Positions 49,888 to 63,056 are shown, counted from the stretch's first letter. The stretch: DNA of 64,000 nucleotides from Eucalyptus grandis (GCF_016545825.1 NC_052618.1:49305127-49369126); one strand, 5' to 3'. Notes: generated from the sequence alone by a model not told the origin. Translations and numbers: made by a program.

Positions 49888-50317
49888 GAATGGTGTAATT
49901 CACCGTCTAATATGGACATTTTCATCCTTTATTTTTTTTATTTTTCTATATTAGATGATTTTTTTTTTTAAAAATGAAGAAGAAGGGAATATGATGAGGG
50001 CTTGAGTTCCTACTGCCGTCGCGCCACTATTGCCCCCACCATTGACGAGAAGGCCTAGTGATGGTGGGGGATGGCTAGCCAAGGGTTAGTGAGAGCTTGC
50101 AAGCCATCACCTGGCCACTAATCAAGACTCGACAACTCTCGTTGACCCTTGGCCACCATCCCTTGCCATTGCCAATCTCAGCGATGATGGGGTAACGGGG
50201 CCTACTAAGCCCTCACCGTTTTCCCTTCCTTTTTCATTTTTTTTCATCTAATACAACAAAAGAAAAAAAGAGAAAAAATAAAGGGCGAAATAACCCTAAT
50301 CAGTCGATGAGTTAGGC
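49888..50317. mobile_element. MITE-like inverted-repeat element with GC-rich core
   Basis: The left arm (49888-49990) contains CACCGTCTAATATGG, CCTTTATTTTTTTTATTTTT, TATTAGATGA and AAAATGAAGAAGAAGGG. The right arm (about 50220-50317) has the complements in reverse order (CCTTCCTTTTTCATTTT, TCATCTAATA, AAAAAATAAAGG, CCTAATCAGTCGATGAG). The arms of about 100 bp enclose a core rich in GGTGG/CCACC and GGCCA words. No protein is encoded. Confidence 0.6.
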
Positions 50318-50812
50318 TATCCTTTGAAAATTGACAATGTTATTTAAGACTTTTATTTAAGATTTTACTTGAAACAAAATTCACTTCAAATTTTTAATAG
50401 AAAATTTTCCATGGAATTATTGTAAAACGAGATACTTTCTTTGTGAATATTTTAAATTTCAGAGACAATTTTAATAAGTAGAATATTAAAATACCACTCT
50501 CTCGCCACTTCTTGAAAGCAAGAAGTTAGCTGTCCCCTTATCCACTGCACTGCACCGGAGTAACTATCTTTCCCACGAAACTCCAACATTTCAAGGTTGA
50601 ATTTTATTTTCCCTTTCCTCTATCTTGTTTTCTGCCCGTTTGCGCTTTCTCCACAATCAACTTTTGCGTGTTTTAGGCAGAATCATTTGCGCTCGTTTGC
50701 GTGGTATCTCGAAAACGTGATTTTGGGTATCTTCCTTTTCGCTTGTCTTCAGCAAAGTCGGTGGCTTTTCTTTTCTCGTTGCAGATGGTGGCTGTTTGAT
50801 TGGCTGGTAAAG
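50318..50812 (+). other. FSD3 upstream region and 5' leader
   Basis: The leader is open in frame with the CDS from 50597, so a longer N-terminus cannot be excluded from sequence alone. No clear TATA box was fixed. Confidence 0.4.
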
Positions 50813-53800
50813 ATGGGGTCTTTTTCTCTTCATTCTTCTTGCTTGGCAAAGCCTACGCTCCGATGGAGTAATGACTGCTTTCAGAACCTGAACAGTCTCA
50901 AGCTTTCTGCTCTGGTACAGTTCTTAGTTCTTACTTTGTTTTTTATTTTTATTTTTTTTCTTTGGTGTTGGTCCTAGGGTTTTGTTCTTTTCTTCCATCA
51001 TAGTGGAATCGAGCATATAGAACATTGTCAAGACTGGTTGGTTTAGCGTTGTTGTGCGCCCTGGATTCTAGAGAGAAATTAGAGAGACTCATAAAAAGAA
51101 GTTCTAAAGTTGAGATAATACAATTGAGGGAGTGGACTTTATTTATACAAGAACCCCTTTGATCACAATCGTACATTCCTCTTGATCTATGGATGGAGAT
51201 TCCATCTTACCATCTACCAAGAACACTCCGGAACAGTTTACATTTCCTATATTGTCCTCAAGAATATTCTAGAGTACTCAAGAAAAATCCTAGGCTTCAG
51301 GGCTCAAGGGTAAGAGATTTTGAGATTGGGTTTAGGGCAATTCAAGCGATAACAGGCATATCTCTAGGTGCATATGCAGTATTTGAAGAGAGTCTCTGTT
51401 AGTTCTAGGTTCGAAACTGACATTTCTTGTGCTTTTGGAGTTTCTGGATCTAATTTTATTTGCTTCGCTTTTCTTGTGAGCTGTGCTTTGAGCATAAATA
51501 TGAAAAATCTGTTCAAGTTTGATTAAATTTTTATCACCGATAAGCTTCTTCTGATCACCTGTGACAATACTTTAGAAGTGCGATACATGGGAGACATGTT
51601 ATGCCAAAGTGACAAGAAAGGTCCGTTTACGTCTTGTGATGCACGAATAGGATAGACATCATCATTCAAATGATTCAGTTCAGGAGAAGATGTTTATTTA
51701 TCCATTTTTCACCAATTCCGTTGTCAGCTGTGTTACTGTTCTACATTAATTTCTACCAGTGTTCTCCATATGCTTTCTCATTTAATGGCTCACATCTCAG
51801 TCAAATTGTTGTTTTAAAGCAGCAGAGAAGACCCAATTTTCACTCACGCAAAGCTTCAAAAGTTCTTGCTTTCTATGGGTTGAAGAGTCCTCCATATAAA
51901 CTTGTAAGTTGTGTCAGTCGATAGTTTTCTGTACATGTTTTCAATCTGACATTTTTATCCAAAACGAGTAAGACATACAAGGATAATTATACGTGTAATT
52001 AATATTGCCATGGCCAACATAATTATTTCAGCCAAGCTATGTTTTTTCAGTCACTGATGCTTATCACTTGAACTAGAGATAAGCATCGTGGCATAATGTT
52101 GAGATCTGCCAATTGAGTTTTGAAGTTACTTAAACTGCGTGAAGTTTCCTCCCGCAAACGTTCACGACAGATGAAGTTCTAAAGTGGCCAATGCTGAGTG
52201 TTTGGCTTAAGCCATGGAGTGGCTCTAAGCCATGATCCGAGCTTGTTCAAGACTCCTACATGTTGCTGGCATCTGCTCTATTTCACGAGAATGAGAGACA
52301 GGTGCTGCGAAAAATCATTACAGGAATTAAGTTTGGTACTTTGCTGGCAAACCATAAAAAGTTGAGGCTTTCTGATAGACGGTGTAAAAGTAGGCTTTCT
52401 TACCAATAATGGAAAAGAGGTAACTATCTTGTTGTCTATCTATAATTATGGGTAGTTCTTTAACTGAGGTCTATTGCTGGAAAAACCTACTCCAGTAATT
52501 TGGAGATTTCTCCACTCTTGAAATTGTCGGTGCCAGTTATTTCAATGTTAGAACATTTTCATTCTGACATTTGAATTGAAGTTTCAGTATTCTTACTAGT
52601 AACTGTGTCCGAATATGTAGGATGCCCTTGAACCATACATGAGCAAGAGGCTTCTGGAAACACACTGGGGAGAACATCAGCGTGGTTACGTGGAAGGTTT
52701 GAACAAAGAACTTGAGAAGAATGATATATTATATGGCTACACTCTTGATGAACTTGTCAAAGTAACTTACAACAATGGGAGCCCACTACCGGAGTTCAAT
52801 AATGCTGCACAGGCATGCCATCTTTTCTTCAGCAAGTTCACTTACTGGTTGTGCTGTATCCTCTTAGGTAGCTTGCTTTTTCGGTTCTCCACTGGGACAA
52901 CTTTGGCTGTGTAATTATCTTCACAGCTTATGCAGCTGATGAAAGCTGTTTTCTGAGGAAATCTGAACATAAACCTTTCTTCCAGAGCAGCCACGAGCAC
53001 ATTCAGTTTATGATGCTTCGTCGATTGGCCCTTTCACTATACTCACACATCCTTTAGTTTATTTTCCAATTTCTGTCTATGAGGGATCTAATTAAATGAA
53101 GCTGGTATGCAAAATTATTGTGCTTATCATACAAAAAGGGAGCTTTGAATTTCAGTGGACTGTGTTAAAGTACTATTGGATATTTAGCTGTTTAACAGCT
53201 TGCATAGTTGGCCTTTTTGATATGGCTTAGTTTTTGTTCAGTAGCATTCCATGGGTCTTTTAAATTTCAAGGAAGGAGTTCACCCAATATGTGAGCAAGC
53301 GTGAGGATCTAACATTTTCTTATGCATAGCTTGTCCCCTGATCCTGAGTAAATGGTTCGTGGGCTAAAAGATATCATGTGCATATCTTAGCAATTCACAG
53401 GATAAGGCATATCTTAGCAGTTTATGTATTCATCTTATATCTGACATTCAGGTGATGCACATGCATGCATGTGCTTGTGAGGAACTTTCTGGACTATAGG
53501 AGAGAACTTTTCATCTTGAGCAATAAATAAGAATTACATGGTTGGAAAAGATTAAAGTAGTTTTTTGACTTCTGATTAGCATTTCTAGCGAGTAATCATT
53601 TGCTATAATCATTTGATGGAGAGCCTCTTTTAGACCATACGATTGCAGCTGGAAGCGCGTCCATATCAGTATATGTGTGTGCAAGAGACCATTTACATGT
53701 ATCAGAAAAGCTATTTATAATCTCGGCGAGATCCCTCAATCTTCTAGACTAGTTCCAAATTATGATGCACTCACACAAGATTGCAGCTTGGCAACTTTGT

Positions 53801-54965
53801 AACCATCATGTAGGACAAGCCTTGTAACTTGCCTCTTTTGCTTTAAGGGCAGGTCTTTGTACCCAAAAGGGTTCAAACTGCTAGAGCCTTGGGCAGAGTG
53901 ATGGAAATGTTACTTATGACCGCCTTGCTTGATGCAAGCATTGCTTGTATGGATATCGATGTGAATACAGGAAGATATAACCAAAAGAATTGGAATATTT
54001 AGCAGGATTGAGCATGTCTAGCCAGACCTAACCAATTGCCGACTGTCAACATCTAACACTAGCCCAGCACTTTTAGCAAGTAGTTGGATATGATTCGAGT
54101 TATGTTTACACAAAGTTTAGCATGTTACAGTTATACAGAGAATAATATTCTAGTTTTGCTTGTCTTGTGAGCAATTTGAGCGTTACGCCATACCTTAGGA
54201 TGTCCTTGTTTGTTCATGCATGGTGTTTTGAATTGTTTTGCCAACTCCAAACTAAACAGAAATTTTCAGGTTTGGAATCACGACTTCTTTTGGGAATCAA
54301 TGCAACCTGGAGGTGGAGGCATGCCAGAACTGGGTCTTCTTCAGCAGATTGAAAAGGACTTTGGCTCATTTACCAATTTCAAGGAGAAGTTCATCGAAGC
54401 TGCTCTGTCACTGTTTGGATCAGGCTGGGTTTGGCTTGTCTGTAAGTTAATTTCTGAAATTAAGCCTGTTTCTTTTCCCATTTGATGCTCGTTTTATTGT
54501 TGCTTTAACATCCATCTGGTAGTATACCGACTGCACACCAATAATAACCAAGAAGTCATCCATTCTCTTAATCCAAAATCCAATTTTGATTACAGAATAG
54601 CAACTCCATAATGCCAACGAGCACATAGAGTACTGAGTGTAGCAAAATGCATTCTGAAAAGATGATTGTTGATTTACCTTTTTTGGATGGTTCTGTTCTT
54701 AAGAGTTTGAAACTGTCACAAAGCATGAAAGTTGACAAATTGTAATTTTCTGGTGATATATTTATTCATTTTCTTTTCTGTTCAGTGAAGAGACGAGAAA
54801 AGCGACTTGAAGTAGTGAAGACATCAAATGCTGTCAACCCGATTGTGTGGGATGACATTGTAAGTCAGCATTTCCCATTTGTTTTCTGAGACATTCCTTC
54901 TTTTTAGATGTTGTTAATCCGCATCCTCTTCCTCCTGCAGCCATTAATCAGCTTGGATGTGTGGG

Positions 54966-55007
<42 letters not shown>

Positions 55008-55281
55008 GTGTGTGAATGGTTATTGATTTTCCTAAATCCTTTGTTTTCCTTTGCAGCATGCTTATTACCAAGATTACAAGGTATAAAACCATTCCTTAGT
55101 ATCTTTTCTCATCATTGACATATGTCTGTACTGAATCTTGAATTCTGCTGTACAGAATGATCGAGGGAAATATGTTAATGCATTCATGAATCACCTCGTG
55201 TCTTGGCATGTCGTGACAGCCCGGATTATCCGTGCGGAGGCCTTTGTTAATTTAGGCGAACCCAAGATCCCCGTTGCATGA
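50813..55281 (+). CDS. FSD3: Chloroplast iron superoxide dismutase, FSD3 type
   Basis: Eight exons: 50813-50914, 51823-51903, 52621-52812, 54270-54441, 54786-54859, 54941-54967, 55057-55080, 55156-55281. The product is 265 residues (Arabidopsis FSD3 about 263). It converts superoxide to hydrogen peroxide and oxygen; FSD3 acts in plastid nucleoids with FSD2. Exons 1-2 encode a Ser/Arg-rich transit peptide, then [11 protein letters not shown] starts the enzyme. Iron ligands are visible: His76 in THWGEH, His129 in [16 protein letters not shown], Asp213 and His217 in DVWEHAYY. FNNAAQVW carries the active-site Gln. The end LGEPKIPVA matches FSD3 rather than FSD2. Oddities: HWGKHH of most FeSODs reads HWGEHQ here, and intron 3 starts with GC (CAG|GCATGC) instead of GT. 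The exon 2 acceptor is ambiguous among 51820, 51823 and 51826, all in frame. Confidence 0.93.
54972..55004 (+). repeat. (CT)n microsatellite in FSD3 intron 6
   Basis: A run of about 16 CT units begins five bases after the donor GTAAG and fills over a third of the 89-bp intron. Confidence 0.85.
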
Positions 55282-58069
55282 TATACTTCAACTTCAAGAA
55301 GCTGCTGTTTATGTAGTCTTGCGGGATATAGACGTAGGTCATGGATGAGTTTTTTAAGGACACAGAACAGGATTTAGTTAAATTCTTTTCCCCCAAATTT
55401 TCCTCTCTCTCTCTCTCTCTTTTTGCTTTTTTCTTTTTTCTATATAACATGTTCAAGTAGAAAATTTAGATGCTCTAGATTTCTCAATGCATAATCTTGT
55501 ACGTCTGATAAACACGCAAGCGGCTGTGCTGTATCAATTTGTGATCATAGCTGAGGCAGAGATTAGAAATTAGAAACTTGCCGCCCCATTTTTTGTTGTT
55601 CTAAATTTGGGTGTGCTTGTTTTTGGTTAATGCTTATAGCCAGACCTGACTGGGCTCAGTCATGGGCCTGTTCATTAAGATGGCGTGTTATGTCAGTATA
55701 ATGAAGTATAGAGATCAAGCACAAAAAGATGAGTTTCGCTGGATACGATACCGACATGTCATTTTACCAAGATTTGTGAAGTGCAGATTGAGATGAGATT
55801 CGGCATGCATTATGAATACCCAGTTCGGAGAAGCAAGGGCAAATCCTTCCACAGTACCCAGCAGAGTCTTGCCTACTGATATTGTCGTGTTTTTCTTGTT
55901 TGGTTTTATCATCTCGACGAGGCAATGGCAAGATAGAGAAGCCCATATATTAGAGCCCAACACGCCAGTTCCAAAAGCCTCGGCACATGATCCAGCACGT
56001 TGGCTCCAAAAGGCCTCAGACACGTGCACCGTGTTTGTACCATCACATGCACTGTTTTGTCATGGAGGATACCCCCATGTAGAAAACAACAAGCATGGGT
56101 CTAAGCACAGTTCCTATTTAATTACGATGGGGTCATGGGTCAGTCTTGAGGAAAAGATCCCATTGTAGAAAAAGAAGGGCAATTAACAAGTAACAACCCT
56201 TGGGCTTTCAGAATAGAAACAATCTCTGGATTTGTTTCTAAATCGGGGTAATCATACAAAGTGGTCACCTCTTGCTTAGGAATGAGATATAAACGTTGGG
56301 ACAAAAACTAGAATACTTTGGGAAGTCAACACATTAGAAATTATCACTCCAAATGACCAAGTCATAGCAGCAAAGTATTCAATCTCCTTATTAATGTGCA
56401 GGAGTAGACCCAGCCTGAAATTAGTTAAATTGGTTGAAGGGTCAGGTGGAGATAAATAATGCAACAGCTGTAAGTAGTGGACGAGGCCATCACTGAAAAG
56501 GCATTTAAGCCTAAAGCCAACTTTCTTCTTTCGCTCACAAGCTTAGGTCAGAACCTGTGTGGGGTTTGTGATCATGTCTCCTGCCCATAAAGCCCACGCT
56601 CTTGCTTTTTGAGTCTCTTCTGAGTGGCTTCTTCAGAAGCATTTATATAATAATGCACAGGAAAAAGAAATCCAGGGGCGGCAGATATCAATCCAGGAAA
56701 AATTAAGTAGGATAAACACGGCAAGAATCTCAATTCACATTATGCATCGACAAGATGCAAAAGTATGCATTTCGCACGTAGAGGGCAAACCGCCCGTACT
56801 CTTGTCGTGTTATGTCTTGATGGACTATCGCATCAGACATTATAAGACGGTGACCAAACCTTATTTTGTACTAATCGATGAGGACGAATCTTGATTCGTA
56901 ATTGTCGAAAAGTGAATGTTGTTTGGTCCAACTTTAACTCGAATGTACATCAATGAACTAGAGATGGAAAAATGGGTGAGAGCCATGTGTAAGGGTCTGA
57001 ACGAGATTTGGAAATCCCCCCCAAAAAAATGAAAAAGGCAATGAGGATTGAAGTGAATCATGAGTGAAGAAAGCTTTAATAATTGAAGGGTGGGGGGTTG
57101 GGTCTACCAGACTACCATCACCATCTCTCTTTTTGGTGTTGCTTTCATGTGCCATTGCAACTGCACATCCCCATTCACATGTTCCTCCCCAGCTGACTCC
57201 TCCTTTGTATCTGCTTTCAGCATCTAACCTCTGTAGTTGCAATCCAATGGAACGCCCTCTTTTCCTAAGATCTGGACCTCCGTGCTGTCATCATCATCAT
57301 CTTGACCGGGACAGTTCCTTGAAGCCTCTCAATTGACAATTCCATTCCACTTTGCGTTCGGGAAAGTAACATAGCATCTCACGTAGCTCGTCTTTGATAT
57401 GGGCGAGGATGTCTGTGAATTTTGATAATCAAAAGCAAATTATTCATGTCACGATCAAGTGCTTCCTTCAAAAACGCAATTCTTCGTTACCCAAAATGTA
57501 CTCTTCGAAGACGGTTCCAGCTTTCCGGTTGGTTTTTGGATCTTCTACGTCACGATCCGGGAGTGTCGCGAGCAGTAATGATTTTTCGCTTTTGGGATTT
57601 TGAGTTCGGGCTTTTTTTAACTTTCATAATTAAAGTTTAGAAGGAAACTTTCACTTTTAAATGCTGTGCTGCACAGAGCCTAAGTTCTTCATTTTATTTT
57701 TATTGGGTCTGAAATTGGAAGCCGAGGCGCCAAGAACGAGCTCAAATTTAACCCCTTCTTCTTTTTCCCCGTGCGCGGAATAAAGAAGGGCTTTAATCTG
57801 AGTGAAACTGTAAACAAAACAGGCCAGCAAAAGCAACTTCAGGAATCCATCGTCGCGTGTTTTGTCTCCTTTCACCTTAAAAAAAGGGAAATATACATGG
57901 ATTTATCACATGCATGATAAAATATAAATTGAGATATATATATATATATATAGTCTTCACTGTTTAATTATACATGCTGCCAGTGATGGTCACATTAAGT
58001 TCGGTGCTTTTGCTGATCAACGTGGGGCATTCAAATCTTGTTATTCTATGATTTTTCTTTTTTTTTTTT
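55282..58069. other. FSD3 3' flank and gene-free DNA
   Basis: It contains a (CT)n run at about 55403-55422, within the likely 3' UTR, and a (TA)n run at about 57936-57951. No gene recognised. Confidence 0.45.
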
Positions 58070-58450
58070 TTTTTTAAGAAGATGACACAAATAAGTTTTC
58101 AACTTTGGTTCAATACACAATGTCGTCTCTAAATTTTTAATTTATTAAATACGATCCCTAAACTTTAACCAAATGTATAACGTTATTTCTGTTCAATGTG
58201 ATCCTTGAATGTTAGCTCAATGTGTAATGTTGTCCCTAAATTTTTAACTTTTTCAATACAATCCATAAACTTTTGATGCATGTTCAATTTGTCCATCGAT
58301 TATATACAAAATGTTCAATATTATCCCTAAACGTGAATTAATGAAAGGATGATCATATAGTCTAAGAATTAAATTGAACATTTATAAAAAAAAAAGTAAT
58401 GGATCATTTGAGATGACATCACATATTGAGCGATAATTCAATGATCACAT
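58070..58450. mobile_element. Fold-back MITE, copy B
   Basis: Related to the element at 36206-36577. It shares AATGTCGT(C/T)(T)CTAAATTTTTAATT-like, ATGCATGTTCAATTTGTCCA-like and AAAATGTTCAATATTATCCC-like segments and has loosely inverted halves. Confidence 0.45.
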
Positions 58451-58471
58451 TAAACAAAAACCATCCCAATG

Positions 58472-58520
58472 TTGACTCAATGCCTTCAGCTTCATAATCG
58501 ATGATCGTGGGCTCGATTCC
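58472..58520 (+). mobile_element. Possible second tRNA-like SINE head
   Basis: TTGACTCAATGCC (A-box-like) and GGCTCGATTCC (B-box-like, 58510-58520) occur at tRNA-like spacing directly beyond the MITE. No cloverleaf or flanking duplication was found. Confidence 0.25.
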
Positions 58521-60540
58521 TACTTTGGGAACTCAGACTTAGGTGGGCATCGTAGTAATTTCAGGTGATCCGCTAATTACGACTGTATGCTTGAATTATA
58601 AAAATAAAATTTAGTGCACGCTCATATCCAGCTTGTTTCCAAAGGGGCGTGCCCAAAAAAAGAAAGGGAAAGCTTCATCCAAAACCCTCGTGGTTGGACC
58701 CATCGTCCATAAGTTGTCCTTCACACGTTTGACCAATTAAAACCGAACTTCATTTATACTCATAGCCAAAAAAAATAAAGAACCAGGAAAAGAAAAGGGA
58801 AAGTTCAATCATTCAAGGGCGGCGACTACACAATACACCATCCAATTTCTTTTTCTATCGATAAAACTAACTGATTGAATATGTACCGAAGGATAAAGAA
58901 GCTAGGCTTGTAAGTACGAATTACCACATAAAACATTCCAATTCACGATTGACAAAAGGTACTTCTCTAGGTTGAATTTACTTTTGACCTTCTTCAATTA
59001 TTTTTTATTTTTGTTGCTTTTTGGTCCCTGAGAAAATGAGGAAAAGGGCTTGATTTTCTGCTAATTTTGCTAGACATATCATGTCGTGGGAAGAGAGAGA
59101 GAGAGAGAGGATTTAAGATGAGGAGTCGTTTTAGAGGGTTCGGATGGATCCATCAATTCGCATGATTAGTCCCATCGTTTTGAGGATATGTGGTCGTTTT
59201 GATGGAGTTTTATCTCTGGTGCCATATATCCTGAGTTTGGTGGGAAAACCCAACATTTTCCTTTTTAGGTGTTGGATTTCTGTTGGGGGGACACCTTTTT
59301 CTCGGTCGTACAGACTTAGGAAAAGAAAGGAAAAGGAAAATCCCAGACAATGATAACGTTGCGAGTTCCATCTGATCTTACTATTTTTAGTTTTGATCGA
59401 TAATAGAACAGAGCCTGGGCTTGCCATGTACAGTATTAAAGGCATAGTTTTGCCGACAAATTCGGTCTTACTATAATGTAAGTCGACCCGTCACTGTGAC
59501 CCCACCGAAGAGCCAATTAGATGCGAGCTTATATTCGTGTGGGCTCGGACTTCGACTCCGGAACAAAGGGGTTCGGAACTCTGGCCATCCGAGGGAGAAT
59601 AATCACTTAGGAGTAAGCCCTTGTCCATAACCGAAGTGACGATAAGGGTCGATTGGGCGAGGGTCTAGTTTCTCGCATGGGTGGAACAATCTCTTTCCGA
59701 TGTGGGGTGGAGAGGGTTTTGCAATCTTTTATGTGGTCTTTGTGGTGGAGGGCTTTCTAGCCCTTTCGCAATAACCTCGTGCAGTCGTAGATTCCGTGTG
59801 TCTTGTTTTGAATGTTTGATTCTTTGTTAATTTTTGTTCGATCGAGGTTGAAGTGGAAAATATGTTGCTGCCATGGCGGCTATCTCAACACCTCACTCGA
59901 AAATTCCATGGTTTCATCTCGATTCTACGAGGCATTCTGGCTATTTTAAAAACTTAATTCTTTAGGATTTCTTAAAATTAATAAATGCAATCATGTCCAT
60001 CCCATTCCAGGGTCATTCAAAGGAATAGCTCGCGCTGGACCGCATTTGGGTGGTTCTCGATTTCTTAAAATAGGAACCGGTGAATTTCGATCGAGTTCTC
60101 GATTTCATGGGTGGAACTGCCCACCCGAATCACTTGGACCACACCGGTTATTGTCATTATTATTTCTCAATGAAGGTGGTGACTTTTGATGGAATGAGTG
60201 ATCATCATGTTACTCGGAGAAAATGTGGTGATCGATATATTGACTTTTTTGTCGCGGAAAATTTGGACACATAGATTCTCCGTTGATTGCGAGGATTTTT
60301 CTTTCTTTCTATCGTCCAAAAAATTCCCTTTTTGCACTCGGATTCTAGGATTCTTAGTCTCCCTCATTTTGGCGTGATTTGCAGTCGCCATGTCTCTCTT
60401 TGCTTTACTTTTGGATGCACCTGCCTCTTCAAACGGCCAAACTCGGCTGACCGAGCATTAACTGTGCTTATGGAACATTCTTTCCATCCATATTGCCAAG
60501 TAATCGGCAAATCCCATTGATATCTTCCCTAGAATTTCTC
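58521..60540. other. Gene-free stretch
   Basis: No supported gene, RNA or repeat other than a short (GA)n run at about 59094-59109. Confidence 0.45.
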
Positions 60541-61290
60541 GCACGGCCAATTATTTTAGATTATGCTTGGTCAAGACATGATAAAATTTATCATATTTTA
60601 CATGTGATGCCTATTCAAGACATGATAAAACCACATATAATAGAAATATAAATTGGATAAAATTATTTCATAAAAGATATAAGGTGAAGGTAGATAAGAT
60701 TCATAATATCCATAATAGAAATTTTATTTTATTGAATAACAAACTTATTAAATTAACAGAATCGAAATCATATTTCAATATAAATAATATGTGAATTTTA
60801 ATACGAGAATTCGAAATAACAAAAAATATAAATTTAATTTTTTTGTTGTGATTTTTTTATTCATACACTCAACTTTAATTATATCTTATAATATAAATTC
60901 AATATATAGATATATATATATTTTAAAGTATTTTTGTATTTTAGGTATATCAAGTACAATTTACTATTTGATAAAATTTTATTAGAATGATGAAAGAGTT
61001 AAAAGAAATACAGAAGAAATTAATTAAAAAAAGAGGATAAATAAAATAAAAAAATAAAAAAAAACAAATTAAGCAATAATGTCGCCAAAGATTTTTACCA
61101 TATTCATTTGTGAACTTTTGGGTTCATTTACTTTAATATTCTGTTTATATAAAAAAAAGGACACATAGTACGATATCAATATATAACTTTATTATTAGGA
61201 TTCACAAAATGGTAAATATGATATAATATAATACCTGAATTTCATATCATTATTCTATCAAATCCTATTGTGATTAAGAATTCGGATGAT
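60541..61290. other. Very AT-rich island
   Basis: About 750 bp consists almost wholly of A and T words. Near its left edge TTCAAGACATGATAAAA-like sequence is repeated (about 60571 and 60613) together with a GATAAAATTTATC palindrome. No coding potential. Confidence 0.55.
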
Positions 61291-61953
61291 CATTTTTTTT
61301 TCTTATTTTCATTCTCCCACCAAATATTTGGCCTACATCCACTCAATCATTGACGTTTGTTTGTTCTCTTCCCAAATTTCGTGACGTCCAATCCCCTTTT
61401 ATCAACCAACTTATTTTTTTATGAGCTCCTGAGGCGGAGGGCAGCTGTCTCAACAAGCTCTTGAGCTGGGGGCGGGGTAGGCAGCAGACGGAGTTGGAGC
61501 ACAGTAAGGCTCGTCGTTGGAAACTCTAGCCGAGAACCTTCACTTCATCCTTATACAGGAGAAGTCCAAAGCTGTCTTGCATTAGGAAAATAAGGAAGAA
61601 ACATGTGATCAAAGCACTAGTTTCATTCATCCACTCGAAAATTGAATTAGTCTAATTATTAGTTTTAGGGTGTGCATCATAAAATTTTTACTTCTTTATT
61701 TTTCTGTTTTCCGTAATAAGTTTGTAATATAAACTGTTTGTAACGCACTTTGATTTTTCTATTTTCTAACATATTTTTATTCCAAAAACAAATTTAAAAA
61801 ATTAATTAGAAGCTAAAATTTTTAATTTTTCAATTTTTGATCATAAATCAATTTTCATTTCAGAAATTTTGTCATGCATATCCTTTAAAGAATGGAAACG
61901 GTCTCTACTTGGTCTGATTTTCAATTCCTAGGAGTAAACTTGACGGTCGAGAA
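61291..61953. other. Gene-free stretch
   Basis: AT-rich apart from a short GC-rich patch (61420-61520). No recognised feature. Confidence 0.4.
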
Positions 61954-62530
61954 TCAATCGCCCGTGCCCCATTTGAAATCGAAACCGAAGTGAGTCTTGG
62001 AATTCCGAAACGGGACTCCCAAACGGCGTCGTTCGCGCAAACATCCTCCCGCACATTGACGGTTGGATTCACGAGACGCGAAGCCGAGACAGTAATGCAG
62101 CTCCGCGATTGGCCGCCCGCGGACGGACACGCGGTAGGCGCGAAGCAGCCGATTCGTCCCGCCCCCAGAATCAGTTGGCGATCGCGACAGCAAAACTTGA
62201 ATCGCCCGCGCTCGCCACGCCCTCTGCGGTTTGCCGGCTTTCTGGACTGGAGCATCCTCGAGTGCCGTGATCACGTGATCCTGCCTCCACGTGCGCGCGC
62301 CGCGGATTCTACCGCACGATCGCCCCCCCACCCCGATCCGACGGGCCGGACCGCGCCACGTCCGCGGCATTTTTTTGACTTGGGACTCCTTCTCTCCCGC
62401 CCGCAAAATTTCAGGCGACCAGGTTTCGCACCACGCGTCACGCTCACGCTCTCTCTCGCACCGGCACGGGCGGAATTGACGAAAACGCCCTTTTCCGTCT
62501 CTTTTTCTTCGCGCATTTATTTATTCTGAT
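61954..62530. promoter_or_regulatory. GC-rich, CpG-rich island with G-boxes
   Basis: Strongly GC-rich DNA in an AT-rich setting. It contains CACGTG at about 62274-62279, CCACGTGCG at about 62287 and an inverted CCAAT (GATTGGC) near 62107. A 150-codon frame on the minus strand has no family resemblance. It may be the promoter or 5' end of an unrecognised gene. No exon could be supported. Confidence 0.3.
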
Positions 62531-63056
62531 CCTTTTTTCTTTCAGCGGGCGTGTCAGATTACGAGCCTTACTTGGCGATGTAATCCTCACCGTCCACGGT
62601 TTCAAACCAAGACAGATTAAGAAATCGCAATCTATTCCAAACCCGCATTAACTTCGATTCACATTTGAAAATAATCTTTCCATTCTTATGGCCACGCTAG
62701 CTTCCAACGCATTAATTATTGATTGCATATATATGTGGCGAATGCAATTTTTGAGAAAGTAATGATTTCTCTATCTCTTTTTTAAATACAAAATTTGGTC
62801 ACCGGATGAAATAATTCATTCAATGTCGAGGATCTGGTAAATTAAAATTGAGAGAGCATAATGTCGAATAAATTCATGACTTCATCTTTCAAATTTCATC
62901 TGACTAAGCGAATTGAAATTTGTATACATTAATGATACGTTTAGGTAATGAATAAAAGGAACAAATAAAAGACTTTCATTGTAGCTCTACTTGATTCGCT
63001 CGGCAAGAGTTTACGATAAATGAAGAAAAAAATCAGAAAGAATCCAGCAGAGTTAG

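Noticed and set aside
50597..50812. Upstream in-frame extension of FSD3
   Set aside because: The homologous transit peptide starts near the Met at 50813 and gives the family length. The extension is probably an open 5' leader.
43145..50812. Prefoldin 5 and dihydroorotate dehydrogenase genes expected between TCP7 and FSD3 from Arabidopsis order
   Set aside because: No matching exons on either strand; they are absent here.
61954..62406. 150-codon minus-strand frame in the GC-rich island
   Set aside because: GC-rich DNA lengthens chance frames. No motif or family match was seen.
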